This document shows positions 8,456-16,927 of a DNA stretch of 53,551 nucleotides, piece by piece. Position 1 is the first letter of the stretch, and each line of letters opens with the position of its first letter. The notes beneath the pieces are model-generated. The model made no database searches, had not been told where the DNA came from, and saw only the letters and a list, made by a program, of their open reading frames with translations. The DNA is from Micrococcales bacterium (GTDB lineage Bacteria > Actinomycetota > Actinomycetes > Actinomycetales > WQXJ01). The stretch lies in the NCBI GenBank assembly GCA_009784895.1, contig WQXJ01000010.1, forward strand, positions 1 through 53,551, given 5' to 3'. Both the position numbers and the translations under genes were made by a program.

Positions 8456-9448
8456 TTAGCCCTCGGCCCTGGTCAGGTCTTGGCGGCTCTGGGCGACTTG
8501 GCTCGCGCCCATCGAGTAGCCGGCTCGCTTAGGCAGAGCGTGGCGGCGGAGGTAGGCCTGGTTGGTGGCGCAGACAGAGAGCCCATCCCCGCCATAGTGT
8601 TCGGTGCAGATAATGCCTTGGAAACCGGCTGCCACAGCCTCGCTCACAATGGCCCGATAGTTGATGACACCTGTCTCCAAGGTCGCAGGCATGGCCACAT
8701 ATTGGTTTCGAGCGATGTTTTCGTCTCGCATGTAGTTCTTGATATGCCAATAGTTGGTGTAGGGCAGCACCGTTCGGTAGGTTTCACGCCAATCGTCGAT
8801 CGGCCGGTGCAGCCGGACCAAGTTACCGACATCCGGGTTGATGCCGACGTTGGGCAGGGCAATGTCCTGCAACAGGCGCACGGCTGAGTCGCCTGTACCT
8901 AGGTAGGTGTCTTCGTACATCTCCAAGGAGACCAGCAAACCTATGTCCAGGGCGTGTTGGCCCAGCTCGCGCAGGCGCCGCACCGCCAGATCCCACATTT
9001 CCGGGTCATCAGGATCCTTGTAGCCTTCAACCGTCCAGAACCAGAGCTGCTTTTGCTGCTCAGGACTAAGGGCTTGGTGCAGCCCGAATGAGACGACCTC
9101 GACACCCAGTTGAGCGGCGGCCTCGAGAGTGCGGTGGCTGTAGGCCAGGTTCGCCTCACCTAGGCGCTGATCAATCACGCTTTGCCGGATGACGGAAATG
9201 GCCGGCAACTCGATCCCAGCCTCACGCCCCGCCTCAAGCAGCTCGTCCAGGCGACTCGAGCTGAGATCCCCTGGGCGGATCCAACTGTCGGTCAGGTCCG
9301 CCATGGTGAAGCCCGCGTCCGCCACCTCTTTGAAGGCATCTACCCACTCTTCGATACCAGCGTCCTGCACCTTGGTGCCATCAGCTTTGGCGCCTGGGAA
9401 CGGCAGCATTGCAGCCACAATGGGCCAGTTGGCAGCGGTGTGCGGCAT
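8456..9448 (-). CDS. TIM-barrel sugar isomerase/epimerase-like metalloenzyme (AP_endonuc_2 fold)
   Basis: A 330-residue protein of the xylose-isomerase-like TIM-barrel superfamily. Four likely metal ligands fall in the usual order: Glu176 (VSLEMYED), Asp206 (NPDVGN), His235 (WHIKNY) and Glu283 (CTEHYGGDG). Family members isomerise or epimerise sugars, dehydrate inosose, or decarboxylate branched sugar acids such as 3-oxo-isoapionate. A GAGGGG site precedes the ATG. It has its own upstream spacer containing the TAGGATATA motif, so it may start a separate transcript with the following dehydrogenase. The exact reaction cannot be told from sequence. Confidence 0.82.
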   Translation of the reverse strand: MPHTAANWPIVAAMLPFPGAKADGTKVQDAGIEEWVDAFKEVADAGFTMADLTDSWIRPGDLSSSRLDELLEAGREAGIELPAISVIRQSVIDQRLGEANLAYSHRTLEAAAQLGVEVVSFGLHQALSPEQQKQLWFWTVEGYKDPDDPEMWDLAVRRLRELGQHALDIGLLVSLEMYEDTYLGTGDSAVRLLQDIALPNVGINPDVGNLVRLHRPIDDWRETYRTVLPYTNYWHIKNYMRDENIARNQYVAMPATLETGVINYRAIVSEAVAAGFQGIICTEHYGGDGLSVCATNQAYLRRHALPKRAGYSMGASQVAQSRQDLTRAEG

Positions 9449-9476
9449 CTCAAACCCCTCGAAGAGCGAAGAATAA

Positions 9477-9490
9477 TATAGGATATACTA
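9477..9490 (-). promoter_or_regulatory. Putative GntR operator upstream of TIM-barrel gene
   Basis: TATAGGATATACTA lies in the 92-bp gap between the GntR gene and the TIM-barrel gene. Its core TAGGATATA (9479-9487) is the reverse complement of TATATCCTA at 16708-16716 in front of the second importer operon. The shared 9-mer, next to an FCD-type regulator gene, suggests a common operator. Confidence 0.5.
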
Positions 9491-9540
9491 GCAGCCCAGT
9501 TGGGGCACCGGACCACCGTTGGTCCCAGGTGGGGACGAGA

Positions 9541-10251
9541 TCAGCCCAGCGCCAGACTCTCGGAGACAGCCCGTGATTTGACACCCACAAGATGCTCACG
9601 CATGGCGTCTCGGGCCAGACCCGCGTCGGAAGCGGCGAAGGCGTCACGAACCTTTTGATGCTCGTGGATCGCAAGTTCTGCGTCAGTTACGCCAAGACCG
9701 GCGAACAGCCTAAAGCGGTGCAGGTGGCCGCCCAAGGCGGTGTAGGCCGAAAGCAAAAAGCGGTTCTTGGCGGCTTGGGCGATCAACATGTGGAAGTGCT
9801 CGTCGGCCTGCCAATAGGAGCGGAATTCAGAAAACGTCCGGCCACGCGGAGCGTTCTCAAAGTCGGATATTGACTGGTCAAGATCTGCCACCAGCTCGTC
9901 TTCAACCCGCTTACAGGCCAAGTAGGCATTGACCGGTTCGAGCACAAGCCTGGCATCCATAAGCTCGACCAACTCCTCGGTGGTGAGCATCGGGGCGACC
10001 CAGTAGCCCTTCAGTGGAGTGCGCATGACCAGGCCCGTTACCTCTAACCGAGCCAGGGCTTCGCGGATGGGGGACTGCGATACCTCCATCTCGGCCGCGA
10101 GCGCATCGATGTTGAGGGACGAGCCAGCAGATAGTTCCCCGTCAACCAGCAGGGCGAGCAGGTGGTCGTAGACGACGTCCGCCAGAACTCGCCTCGGGGC
10201 GATTTTCCGATTGTTCGGCCGACCGCGCATGCCAATTGGTCGAGCGTCCAT
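9541..10251 (-). CDS. GntR-family transcriptional regulator, FCD subfamily
   Basis: A 236-residue regulator. Residues about 20-90 form the winged helix: LADVVYDHLLALLVDGEL, then the recognition region EMEVSQSPIREALARLEVTG that is diagnostic of GntR proteins. The C-terminal part has the all-helical FCD ligand-binding domain with metal-binding-type residues (DARLVLEP, DEHFHMLIAQAAKN, HEHQKVRDA). FCD regulators usually bind carboxylates or sugar acids and repress their catabolic genes. It starts 4 bases after the stop of the hydroxyacid dehydrogenase gene, so it is made from the operon it probably controls. Candidate operators are at 9477-9490 and 16705-16725. Confidence 0.92.
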   Translation of the reverse strand: MDARPIGMRGRPNNRKIAPRRVLADVVYDHLLALLVDGELSAGSSLNIDALAAEMEVSQSPIREALARLEVTGLVMRTPLKGYWVAPMLTTEELVELMDARLVLEPVNAYLACKRVEDELVADLDQSISDFENAPRGRTFSEFRSYWQADEHFHMLIAQAAKNRFLLSAYTALGGHLHRFRLFAGLGVTDAELAIHEHQKVRDAFAASDAGLARDAMREHLVGVKSRAVSESLALG

Positions 10252-10255
10252 TCTC

Positions 10256-11323
10256 TCAGCCTACAGTTGGTAGTTCGCTGGACTGGGAAGACATTCTTGA
10301 CTCCAGCCGCCAACCGGTCTCGAAGACCGAGGGGTTAAGCACATGAGCCGGGCGGCGGCCGTTGGCGGCGTCGACGATGGCGCCGATGACGCTGGCCGAG
10401 ACCGCCTCGGTGAAATCATCTGTCCAAGCCAGGCAGTGGGGTGACCACAGAACCTGATCGGAAGTTAGCAGGGGCTCGCCCGGTGCGGGCGGTTCAGGGT
10501 CAAAGACATCCAGTCCGGCGCCAGCGATGCGCCGAGACATCACAGCTTGGCGCAGTGCTGTTGAATCGACTACTTCGCCGCGGGCAATGTTAATCAAGAA
10601 GGCCGATGCCTTCATCTTGTCGATGAACGGCCCGTCGATGAGATGTCTTGTTTCATCTGTCAGCGATGCGCAGACAACCACGAAATCGGCTTGGGCAGCC
10701 AGTTGGGACAGCGGCAATACGGGCACGCCGTTGGCCTCGGCCCGCCGGCAGGCACTCGCAGAGGGCTCGCTAGCCACAACCGACAGCCCCAAACCCTTCC
10801 CCAAGTTCGCCACATCCTGGCCAATCCCGCCATAGCCAATTACCCCCAGGACTCGGCCACTGAGGCCAAGACCTCGGTGAGAGCCTCGGGCAGCCGTCCA
10901 ATCGCCCAAAACCACTGCCCGGTGGTTGGGCATCAGCTGGTGGGCCAAGGCGAGGATATAGGTGATGGCGACCATCGCCATCGGACGGCGCACGGCGATC
11001 GGCGTGTTGGTGACGGCCACGCCCTCACGCGCCAAACCGTCCAGGTCAATGCCGTCGTAGCCCGCCCCAAACCTGGCAATAAGCCCTAGCTGCGGGGAGG
11101 CCAAGGCCAGCGCTCGGTCGGCCTTGAGGTGTGCAAAGGCCAAGACGGCGTCGAGCCCGCGGATTGCCTCCGGGGTGACCCGGTCAACCATTTCAGGCAG
11201 GATGCGCCAAGCGATGCCAGCCGCATCGAGTCGCTCTAAAGCCAGGTCCCCGAAAATACTGTTGCCGTCCGCGCCAAAGCCGTCGGCAGTCAGGCCGACC
11301 TCGAAGCGACGCGGAAGTGCCAT
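10256..11323 (-). CDS. D-isomer specific 2-hydroxyacid dehydrogenase
   Basis: A 355-residue NAD(P)-dependent enzyme interconverting 2-hydroxy and 2-keto acids. The catalytic triad is visible: Arg in NIARGEVVD, Glu in GLDVFDPEPP and His in WSPHCLAW. The dinucleotide fold carries GYGGIGQD. The ATG at 11323 is preferred over the frame opening at 11371 because it overlaps the amidase stop (TGATG), indicating coupled translation. Position after the amidase suggests that it acts on an acid released by amide hydrolysis, or works with the TIM-barrel enzyme; this is inference. Confidence 0.88.
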   Translation of the reverse strand: MALPRRFEVGLTADGFGADGNSIFGDLALERLDAAGIAWRILPEMVDRVTPEAIRGLDAVLAFAHLKADRALALASPQLGLIARFGAGYDGIDLDGLAREGVAVTNTPIAVRRPMAMVAITYILALAHQLMPNHRAVVLGDWTAARGSHRGLGLSGRVLGVIGYGGIGQDVANLGKGLGLSVVASEPSASACRRAEANGVPVLPLSQLAAQADFVVVCASLTDETRHLIDGPFIDKMKASAFLINIARGEVVDSTALRQAVMSRRIAGAGLDVFDPEPPAPGEPLLTSDQVLWSPHCLAWTDDFTEAVSASVIGAIVDAANGRRPAHVLNPSVFETGWRLESRMSSQSSELPTVG

Positions 11324-12903
11324 CACCGGGTTCCGGGCACTTCCGGGAACCAGCCGAAGCGTTTCTCCCAAGTCCTGGCCGTCGACAGCAAAACCGCTTC
11401 AGACAGCCGCGCCCCAACCAGCATTGCGCCGCAGGGCAGACCCATGGCTTGGCCAACCGGGATCGACAGCGCAGGATGGCCGGTCAGGTTGTGGGCGGGA
11501 GTATCCGAACCCAGTGTTGAGGCCATAGTGAAGCTGCGTAATTGCTGGTCAAACAGGCTCGCCTGAGGTGACAGCAGCATTGGGATCCCAGGGGTGGTCG
11601 GCATCACCACCGCGTCAACGGATTCCAGAGCTGTGTCGTATTGCCCCCGCAAGGTGGTGGCAACGTTTTGCGCGGTTGAGTAGACCGTGCCCAGCTCTTC
11701 GACCCGAAGGTACTCTCCGGCTATGGCGGCGGCCTTGTAGGCCGGTGGCAGCTCGGCACCCCGGGCCAACATACCTTCACCAAAGGCGCGTCGCGTTGCC
11801 GGCGAATGGCTTCCTGACCAGTGGTAGGCCTGACCATGTCCCATCACCGTGGCGGCGATTCCTTCGAGCATGATGGCGAACATGATTGGACCGGCCACGG
11901 CGTGGCTGGGAATTGAGACGTCAACCACTTCGGCCCCCAGCGCCACCAAGCGATCACGGAAAACGGCGAAGCTTTCCAGCACCGCTTGGCGCTCCGGGTT
12001 GCCGTCATTTAGCTGAGCCTCTGCCAGCACGCCCAGGCGCAGGCCTTCGAGCCTGTCCGGCGCGTTGTCGACGGCTTCGACATAGCCACCGATTTCCTCT
12101 TCGGCTATGGCCGCCTGTCGCGGGTCACCAGCGGTCCAGCCGGCCACCGCCTCTAGGGCCAGCGCCACCTCCCGGACCGTGCGCGCCATCGGGCCGACAT
12201 GATCGATCGTTGGGTCGTGAGACAAAATGCCGGTGTAGGGCACCAGCCCGTGGCTGGGTTTGAGCCCAATCACCCCGCACCAGCCGGCCGGAGTCCTAAT
12301 CGATCCACCCTGATCGGTGCCAAAGGCGATATCAATGCCGTCGTAGTACAGTGCCGCCGCCGAGCCGCCGGACGAACCTGAGGTGGAGCGGGAGGGATCG
12401 ACCGGGTTATGGGTTGCCCCGTAGATCCCCGATTCACCACCAGACCCAAAAGCCATACCTTCCATGTTGGTGAAGGCGACCACGCGTCCACCGGCACGCA
12501 GAATCCGTTCGGCCACTATGGAGTCATGTTCCGGTACAAAGTCAATCAGGTGTCCGCTGGCGGCGGTCAAGGGTAGTCCGGCCACAGCAATGACATCCTT
12601 CAGCGCGACGCGTTTGCCGGCCAGCAGCTTAGAGGTGACTTCGTTCGGGTCGGCCAAGACCTCAACCCAACGCACTATGGCGTTGTATGGGTCTTCGGCT
12701 TTGTCTGGCGGAGAGACAACCCGGCGGGTCGCCGCCAGGCGAGTCTCGGTCTTCGGAAGGGCCTCGGCCAGCTTCATGAACTCGCCGGCCTGTTCGATCA
12801 TCCACCTCGACAGGCCAACCACAGCCTCGGCCTCATCACCGGTGATACTAGTGACCAGCCGGGCTGCGGCTGCCTCTAGCTTTGTCAGTTCAATCTCAGT
12901 CAT
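11323..12903 (-). CDS. Amidase of the amidase-signature family
   Basis: A 526-residue hydrolase with the Ser-cisSer-Lys triad: Lys102 (VALKDVIAV), cis-Ser177 in GSSGGSAAA and nucleophile Ser201 in TDQGGSIRTPAG. Its length and the long N-terminal helical region (about 60 residues) resemble enantioselective amidases of actinobacteria rather than GatA. The ATG at 12903 overlaps the upstream ATPase stop as ATGA, which rules out the longer frame from 13044. It is unusual inside a sugar-type importer operon and suggests that the imported compound carries an amide, such as a carboxamide or N-acyl derivative. The physiological substrate is not known. Confidence 0.92.
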   Translation of the reverse strand: MTEIELTKLEAAAARLVTSITGDEAEAVVGLSRWMIEQAGEFMKLAEALPKTETRLAATRRVVSPPDKAEDPYNAIVRWVEVLADPNEVTSKLLAGKRVALKDVIAVAGLPLTAASGHLIDFVPEHDSIVAERILRAGGRVVAFTNMEGMAFGSGGESGIYGATHNPVDPSRSTSGSSGGSAAALYYDGIDIAFGTDQGGSIRTPAGWCGVIGLKPSHGLVPYTGILSHDPTIDHVGPMARTVREVALALEAVAGWTAGDPRQAAIAEEEIGGYVEAVDNAPDRLEGLRLGVLAEAQLNDGNPERQAVLESFAVFRDRLVALGAEVVDVSIPSHAVAGPIMFAIMLEGIAATVMGHGQAYHWSGSHSPATRRAFGEGMLARGAELPPAYKAAAIAGEYLRVEELGTVYSTAQNVATTLRGQYDTALESVDAVVMPTTPGIPMLLSPQASLFDQQLRSFTMASTLGSDTPAHNLTGHPALSIPVGQAMGLPCGAMLVGARLSEAVLLSTARTWEKRFGWFPEVPGTR

Positions 12904-14516
12904 GGCCCGCCCTTCCCAGCTGTCTCGGCGTCTCCGCCATCGGCCCCTTCTGTGTCGCTCCAGGCCAACCGGCGAAGATCGCCCGGACCGATGGTCTCCG
13001 GCGCAAATGTTGTGCCATCGCAGCGCCCGCGAGTAAACACGCAAATCGAGTCAGCCAGCCCTAAAAGCTCCTCTTCCTCGCTTGACGCCACCACAACGGC
13101 CGCGTTTTGCGTCTCCGCCAGCATCCGCACAATCCGGTGGAGCTCCGCCTTGGCGCCGATGTCGACACCCTTAGTTGGTTCGTCAAGTAGCAGCACCCGA
13201 GGTGCCTGCATTGATGCCCGCGCGAACAGCACCTTCTGCTGGTTGCCACCGGACAGTTCGGTAATGGGCCGGGTCAGCGAACCCAGCACTGAGAGCTTAT
13301 TCAGTTCCCCTAGAGCGTCGTTGCGCCCGCGGCGCCGGTCGATAAAACCGCCCCTGATGTACCTTTTGAGCACCGGCAGCACGACATTGTCGAGCGGATC
13401 GAAATGCGGGACATAACCGCTGACCTTTCGCTCCTCAGAAACGTAGGCGAAGCCCGCTGCCATCGCTTGCCTGACGGACCGAAAAGCTACCTTCTTGCCA
13501 TCGACCTTGACCGTCCCACCGGTGCGCGGACCGTCGCCCAGCAAGGTCCGCAAGAACCGCGAACGGCCCGAACCGACCAGCCCGTAGATGCCCAAGATCT
13601 CCCCGGCCCGAACTTCGAGGCTAACTCCGGGCAGGCGAGGCGCGCTCAGCTGGTCGACTGTGAGGCGCGCCGGCCCCTCATCCGTCCTAGGCCTGCGGGA
13701 CGGCTGCGACAGACTGTCCGCCTCAGAAGCCGCCGCCCCCTCTTCGCCGACTATGGCGCGCACCACGTCGCTTCTGGCGGCCTTGGCGGTGGGCCGGTCG
13801 AAAATGAGGTTGCCGTTGGCCAAGCAAATGATCTCATCTGCGGCCCGGAAAACTTCGTCTAGCTTGTGGTTGACCAGCAGAACCGCCAGCCCGCGATTCT
13901 CCGCCAGATCCCTTACCGTGCTGAGCAGATGGTCGATTTGCTTTGGCTCCAGGGCCGTGGTCGGTTCGTCGAGCAAAAGGTAGCGGACATCACGGCGGAT
14001 GGCGGCAGCAACTTCAATTAGCTGCCGTTGCGCCACCGCCAGATGCGCCACGCGATCATCCGGCCTGGCACGGATGCCAAACTCAGCGCAGAGCTCCCGC
14101 GTGGCCCGGTCCATTTCGCGTTGCGAAAGAAACGGGCCGCGCAGGGACTCCGCTCCAAGGAAAACGTTTTGAGTGACAGTCAGGTTCTCAGCCAAGGAGA
14201 GTTCCTGGTAAACGCAGCCAATCCCAGCCGCCATGGCATCGGCCGGATTGGCGAACTTTTGCAGTTCCTGGCCGATTAGGATTTCGCCCGCGTCGGGCTG
14301 TTCCGCGGCTGAGAGGCAACGTAGAAAAGTCGACTTGCCGGCGCCGTTGTGGCCAACCAGCGCCGTGACTTTGCCGGGGGTAAGGGTGATAGTGACAGAG
14401 TTCAGCACGACATTCTGGCCGTACCGCTTGGTCAGCTCTTTGGCCACCAGCGGCACTGTTTGACCTGTCGACACGCCTTCGCGAATCGACGACTGCTGTT
14501 GCTCGAACTTAGTCAC
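12900..14516 (-). CDS. Sugar ABC transporter ATP-binding protein, two NBDs (second importer)
   Basis: A 538-residue duplicated ATPase of the RbsA type. Domain 1 has Walker A GHNGAGKST and Walker B LLLDEPTTAL; its signature region reads HLAVAQRQ, weaker than the LSGGQ consensus. Domain 2 has the degenerate loop GLVGSGRSR, signature LSGGNQQK and LLLDEPTKGVD. It is clearly different in sequence from the ATPase at 3182-4747, so the two importers are not a recent duplication. It lies between the binding-protein gene and the amidase gene, overlapping the latter by four bases. Confidence 0.93.
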   Translation of the reverse strand: MTKFEQQQSSIREGVSTGQTVPLVAKELTKRYGQNVVLNSVTITLTPGKVTALVGHNGAGKSTFLRCLSAAEQPDAGEILIGQELQKFANPADAMAAGIGCVYQELSLAENLTVTQNVFLGAESLRGPFLSQREMDRATRELCAEFGIRARPDDRVAHLAVAQRQLIEVAAAIRRDVRYLLLDEPTTALEPKQIDHLLSTVRDLAENRGLAVLLVNHKLDEVFRAADEIICLANGNLIFDRPTAKAARSDVVRAIVGEEGAAASEADSLSQPSRRPRTDEGPARLTVDQLSAPRLPGVSLEVRAGEILGIYGLVGSGRSRFLRTLLGDGPRTGGTVKVDGKKVAFRSVRQAMAAGFAYVSEERKVSGYVPHFDPLDNVVLPVLKRYIRGGFIDRRRGRNDALGELNKLSVLGSLTRPITELSGGNQQKVLFARASMQAPRVLLLDEPTKGVDIGAKAELHRIVRMLAETQNAAVVVASSEEEELLGLADSICVFTRGRCDGTTFAPETIGPGDLRRLAWSDTEGADGGDAETAGKGGP

Positions 14517-14548
14517 TGCACCCTTCCCCCGGTCTCAGATAGGGCTAA

Positions 14549-15565
14549 CTACCCGTAAAGCCCCGGACCTGGTTCGCCTTCGAGGACCTTAACCATTGGA
14601 CGGAGCAGCGTCTCTTCGACATCCTTGCCGTCGATGTAGTCCCGGATGCTTTGCACAACCAGAGCGGCGTAGTTGGCCGGCTCCTGCGCCACGCAGCCCC
14701 GATAGGTGTCGTCAATGGCGATCCCGTCAGCGCAAAGTGCATAGAGGAAAACCTTGCCGGCCAACCCGAGCTGGTTGATCGCCTGGTAGGCGCCAACCGC
14801 GGCCGGGCCGGTGTCAGCCCAAACGACGTTGATGTCTGGGTTGCCCTGAAGCATCTCGGTTGTAACTTGGAGGCTTACGTTCGGGTCGATTTTGCCGTCA
14901 ACTGTCGCGACCACATTGGCGTTTGGGTTGGTGCCAATGCCTTCCTTGAAGCCGTCATCACGCTGGTTGGTCTGGACCTGGTCCGGCTTGCCGACAATGC
15001 CAACGTTAATAACCGCGTCGGCACCGAGGTCCGCCAGAGCCTGCTCACCCATGAGCTTGCCGCTGGCAAAGGCGTCGGCGCCCACGTACTGAACAATCGA
15101 ACCGCCTTGGGTGGCGAGGGCATCGGGGTCAATCACGATGTTGACGGTGAAAACAGGGATTCCAGCATTGTTCAGAGCCACCACGCTGGCAGCACCGGGT
15201 CCGGAATTGACCGCATTGAGCCCTACAGCACACACCTTTTGCTGGATAAAGGCGTCGATCTGCGAGCGTTGAGTCGAGTCGTTGTCGTCTGCGATGGCCA
15301 TATTGACTTTGAAGCCGTGCTCTTCACCGGCCTGTTCAAAGCCTTCTTTCATGCTGACGTAGTACGGGTTGATTGTGTCGGGGAGCGCCACACCGATAGT
15401 AGGTGTGTCTGACTTGCAGTCTTCGGGCAGCTCACGCGTAGCGCTGTCGCCGCCGCCTTCTGCAGTGGCCCCACCACCACCGCTGGTCGCTGGGTTGCTG
15501 CAACCGGCAAACAGCAGGGCAACGAACCCCACCGCTCCTAACAGGCCGCGCACTGACTTTTTCAC
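14549..15565 (-). CDS. Substrate-binding lipoprotein of second importer (Peripla_BP_4 type)
   Basis: A 338-residue exported protein with signal peptide, lipobox LFAGC (Cys22) and a Gly/Ser/Ala-rich linker, then a type 1 periplasmic-binding fold (IGVALPDTINPYYVSMKEG; FVQQKVCAVGLNAV-like hinge region). Compared with the binding protein at 999-1991 it has extra cysteines in the mature part (for example QQKVCAV, LYALCADG and TYRGCVAQ), which could form a disulfide outside the cell. It supplies ligand to the permease encoded just upstream. Ligand not known. Confidence 0.92.
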   Translation of the reverse strand: MKKSVRGLLGAVGFVALLFAGCSNPATSGGGGATAEGGGDSATRELPEDCKSDTPTIGVALPDTINPYYVSMKEGFEQAGEEHGFKVNMAIADDNDSTQRSQIDAFIQQKVCAVGLNAVNSGPGAASVVALNNAGIPVFTVNIVIDPDALATQGGSIVQYVGADAFASGKLMGEQALADLGADAVINVGIVGKPDQVQTNQRDDGFKEGIGTNPNANVVATVDGKIDPNVSLQVTTEMLQGNPDINVVWADTGPAAVGAYQAINQLGLAGKVFLYALCADGIAIDDTYRGCVAQEPANYAALVVQSIRDYIDGKDVEETLLRPMVKVLEGEPGPGLYG

Positions 15566-15609
15566 TGGTGTTTCTCCAATCCATAGTTGCAGGTCTTGAT
15601 AGAAGGACG

Positions 15610-15636
15610 CCGGGGTGGGTAATGCAGCTACCCCGG
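15610..15636 (-). other. Intercistronic hairpin between permease and binding-protein genes
   Basis: CCGGGGT (15610-15616) pairs with ACCCCGG (15630-15636) around a 13-base loop. It sits between the permease stop and the binding-protein start and could adjust the relative yield of the two proteins. Confidence 0.4.
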
Positions 15637-15652
15637 GCTCTCGGGTCTAGGG

Positions 15653-16666
15653 CTACGCCTCCTTTGCCTCAGGGGCCGGGCTCGCCTCAAGCACTGCCTT
15701 GGCGCCAACAGGCTCCGGTCTGGCGGCGCGATCAGCGCGCTTGCGTCGCTGCATGTCGAAGGAAACGCCGGCCAAGATGACCAGGCCAATCACTAACGAC
15801 TGCCAGTAACTGCTGACGTTGAGGATGTTCATGCCGTTGTTGACGGTGGCGATCAGCACTGCCCCAAGCAGCGCTCCTTGCACAGTGCCCACCCCGCCAA
15901 ACAGGCTGACGCCGCCAACCACAGCCGCCGCGATGGAAAAGAATAGTTCGTTGCCAAGCCCGGTCGCCGGGAACCCGACCATTAGGCGGGAGGTGGCGAT
16001 GATTCCGCCGATCGTGCCACAAAGGCCGGAGACGCCGTAAACCAACATGGTGGTGGCAGCAGTGTTGACGCCGGCCAGCCTGGCCGCCACCGGGTTGCCG
16101 CCAAAGGCGTAGATGTGTACGCCGCGCCGAGTGCGCTTGAGGAAGATACCCGCCGCCACGGTGGCCACTATTAGCATCAGTACCGGGATTGGGATTCCGG
16201 CGATGGCGCCTTGCCCAATCCAGGAAAAACCGGGGTCCTTGACTTGGACAGAGTTCGCCCCGGTCAAGATGAGCGGGATGGCTGTAGCCACCCCCATAGT
16301 TGAGAAGGTGGCGATGAACGCCGGCACCCCCAAGTAGTGCACCAAGCTGGCGTTGACTAGCCCCAGCATTATCCCGATCATGGCCGCTATCAGGGCAGCG
16401 ACAGGCCAATGAAGCCCGGACCGCATCAACATGGCCACAACCACCCCGGACATGGCGATGTTGGCACCCGTCGACAGGTCGATGCCGGCTGTCAGGAGCA
16501 CAAAGGTCTGCCCCAAGGCCAGAAAGGCGATGACCGAGCCGTTCAGCAACAGCACCAGCAGGTTGTCAACGGTGCGGAAGCGAGGGGAGAGGATCGAAAG
16601 CGCGGCCAAGACCACTAATAGGACAACAAAGATCCCTGCCTCGTCCGGGAGTCGGCGTCGTGTCAC
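15653..16666 (-). CDS. Sugar ABC transporter permease (RbsC type, second importer)
   Basis: A 337-residue integral membrane protein with many hydrophobic segments and the family motif LTAGIDLSTGANIAMSGVVV (about residues 59-78); GGNPVAARLAGVN and GGVSLFGGVGTVQGALLGA follow. It forms the channel for the second importer and is the first gene of its operon; the operator-like sequence at 16705-16725 lies just before it. The last 30 residues are charged and cytoplasmic. Confidence 0.92.
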   Translation of the reverse strand: MTRRRLPDEAGIFVVLLVVLAALSILSPRFRTVDNLLVLLLNGSVIAFLALGQTFVLLTAGIDLSTGANIAMSGVVVAMLMRSGLHWPVAALIAAMIGIMLGLVNASLVHYLGVPAFIATFSTMGVATAIPLILTGANSVQVKDPGFSWIGQGAIAGIPIPVLMLIVATVAAGIFLKRTRRGVHIYAFGGNPVAARLAGVNTAATTMLVYGVSGLCGTIGGIIATSRLMVGFPATGLGNELFFSIAAAVVGGVSLFGGVGTVQGALLGAVLIATVNNGMNILNVSSYWQSLVIGLVILAGVSFDMQRRKRADRAARPEPVGAKAVLEASPAPEAKEA

Positions 16667-16704
16667 TTGGACACCTCCAGCTGCTCATGTGGCACGTTCG
16701 AGTC

Positions 16705-16725
16705 GAATATATCCTACAGGATCAA
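16705..16725 (-). promoter_or_regulatory. Putative operator of second importer operon
   Basis: GAATATATCCTACAGGATCA contains TATATCCTA (16708-16716), shared with the site at 9479-9487, and the inverted repeat ATCCT-AC-AGGAT (16711-16722). It lies about 40-60 bases upstream of the permease start, where a repressor would act. Confidence 0.5.
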
Positions 16726-16927
16726 GTATTACCATCCCTGATGTTCAATTCGGCTCGGCCAAGCTGGTCCGGGATCGATTGCCACTGGCCAAGCCCGGGA
16801 TCGGGCTGTAGCTGGGGGTTTGTGGACCTGGCCAAATGGCAAAAGCATCAGCCACGCCCAGCCGGTGGCCGACACTTGGCCGGCCGGGCTTGGTGATGTG
16901 CCGAGTATTACCTTCAACCCGAGCAGC

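Noticed and set aside
16741-16927. Possible gene in the gap before the DUF4143 ATPase stop
   Set aside because: Only short overlapping frames without ribosome binding sites; nothing recognisable.
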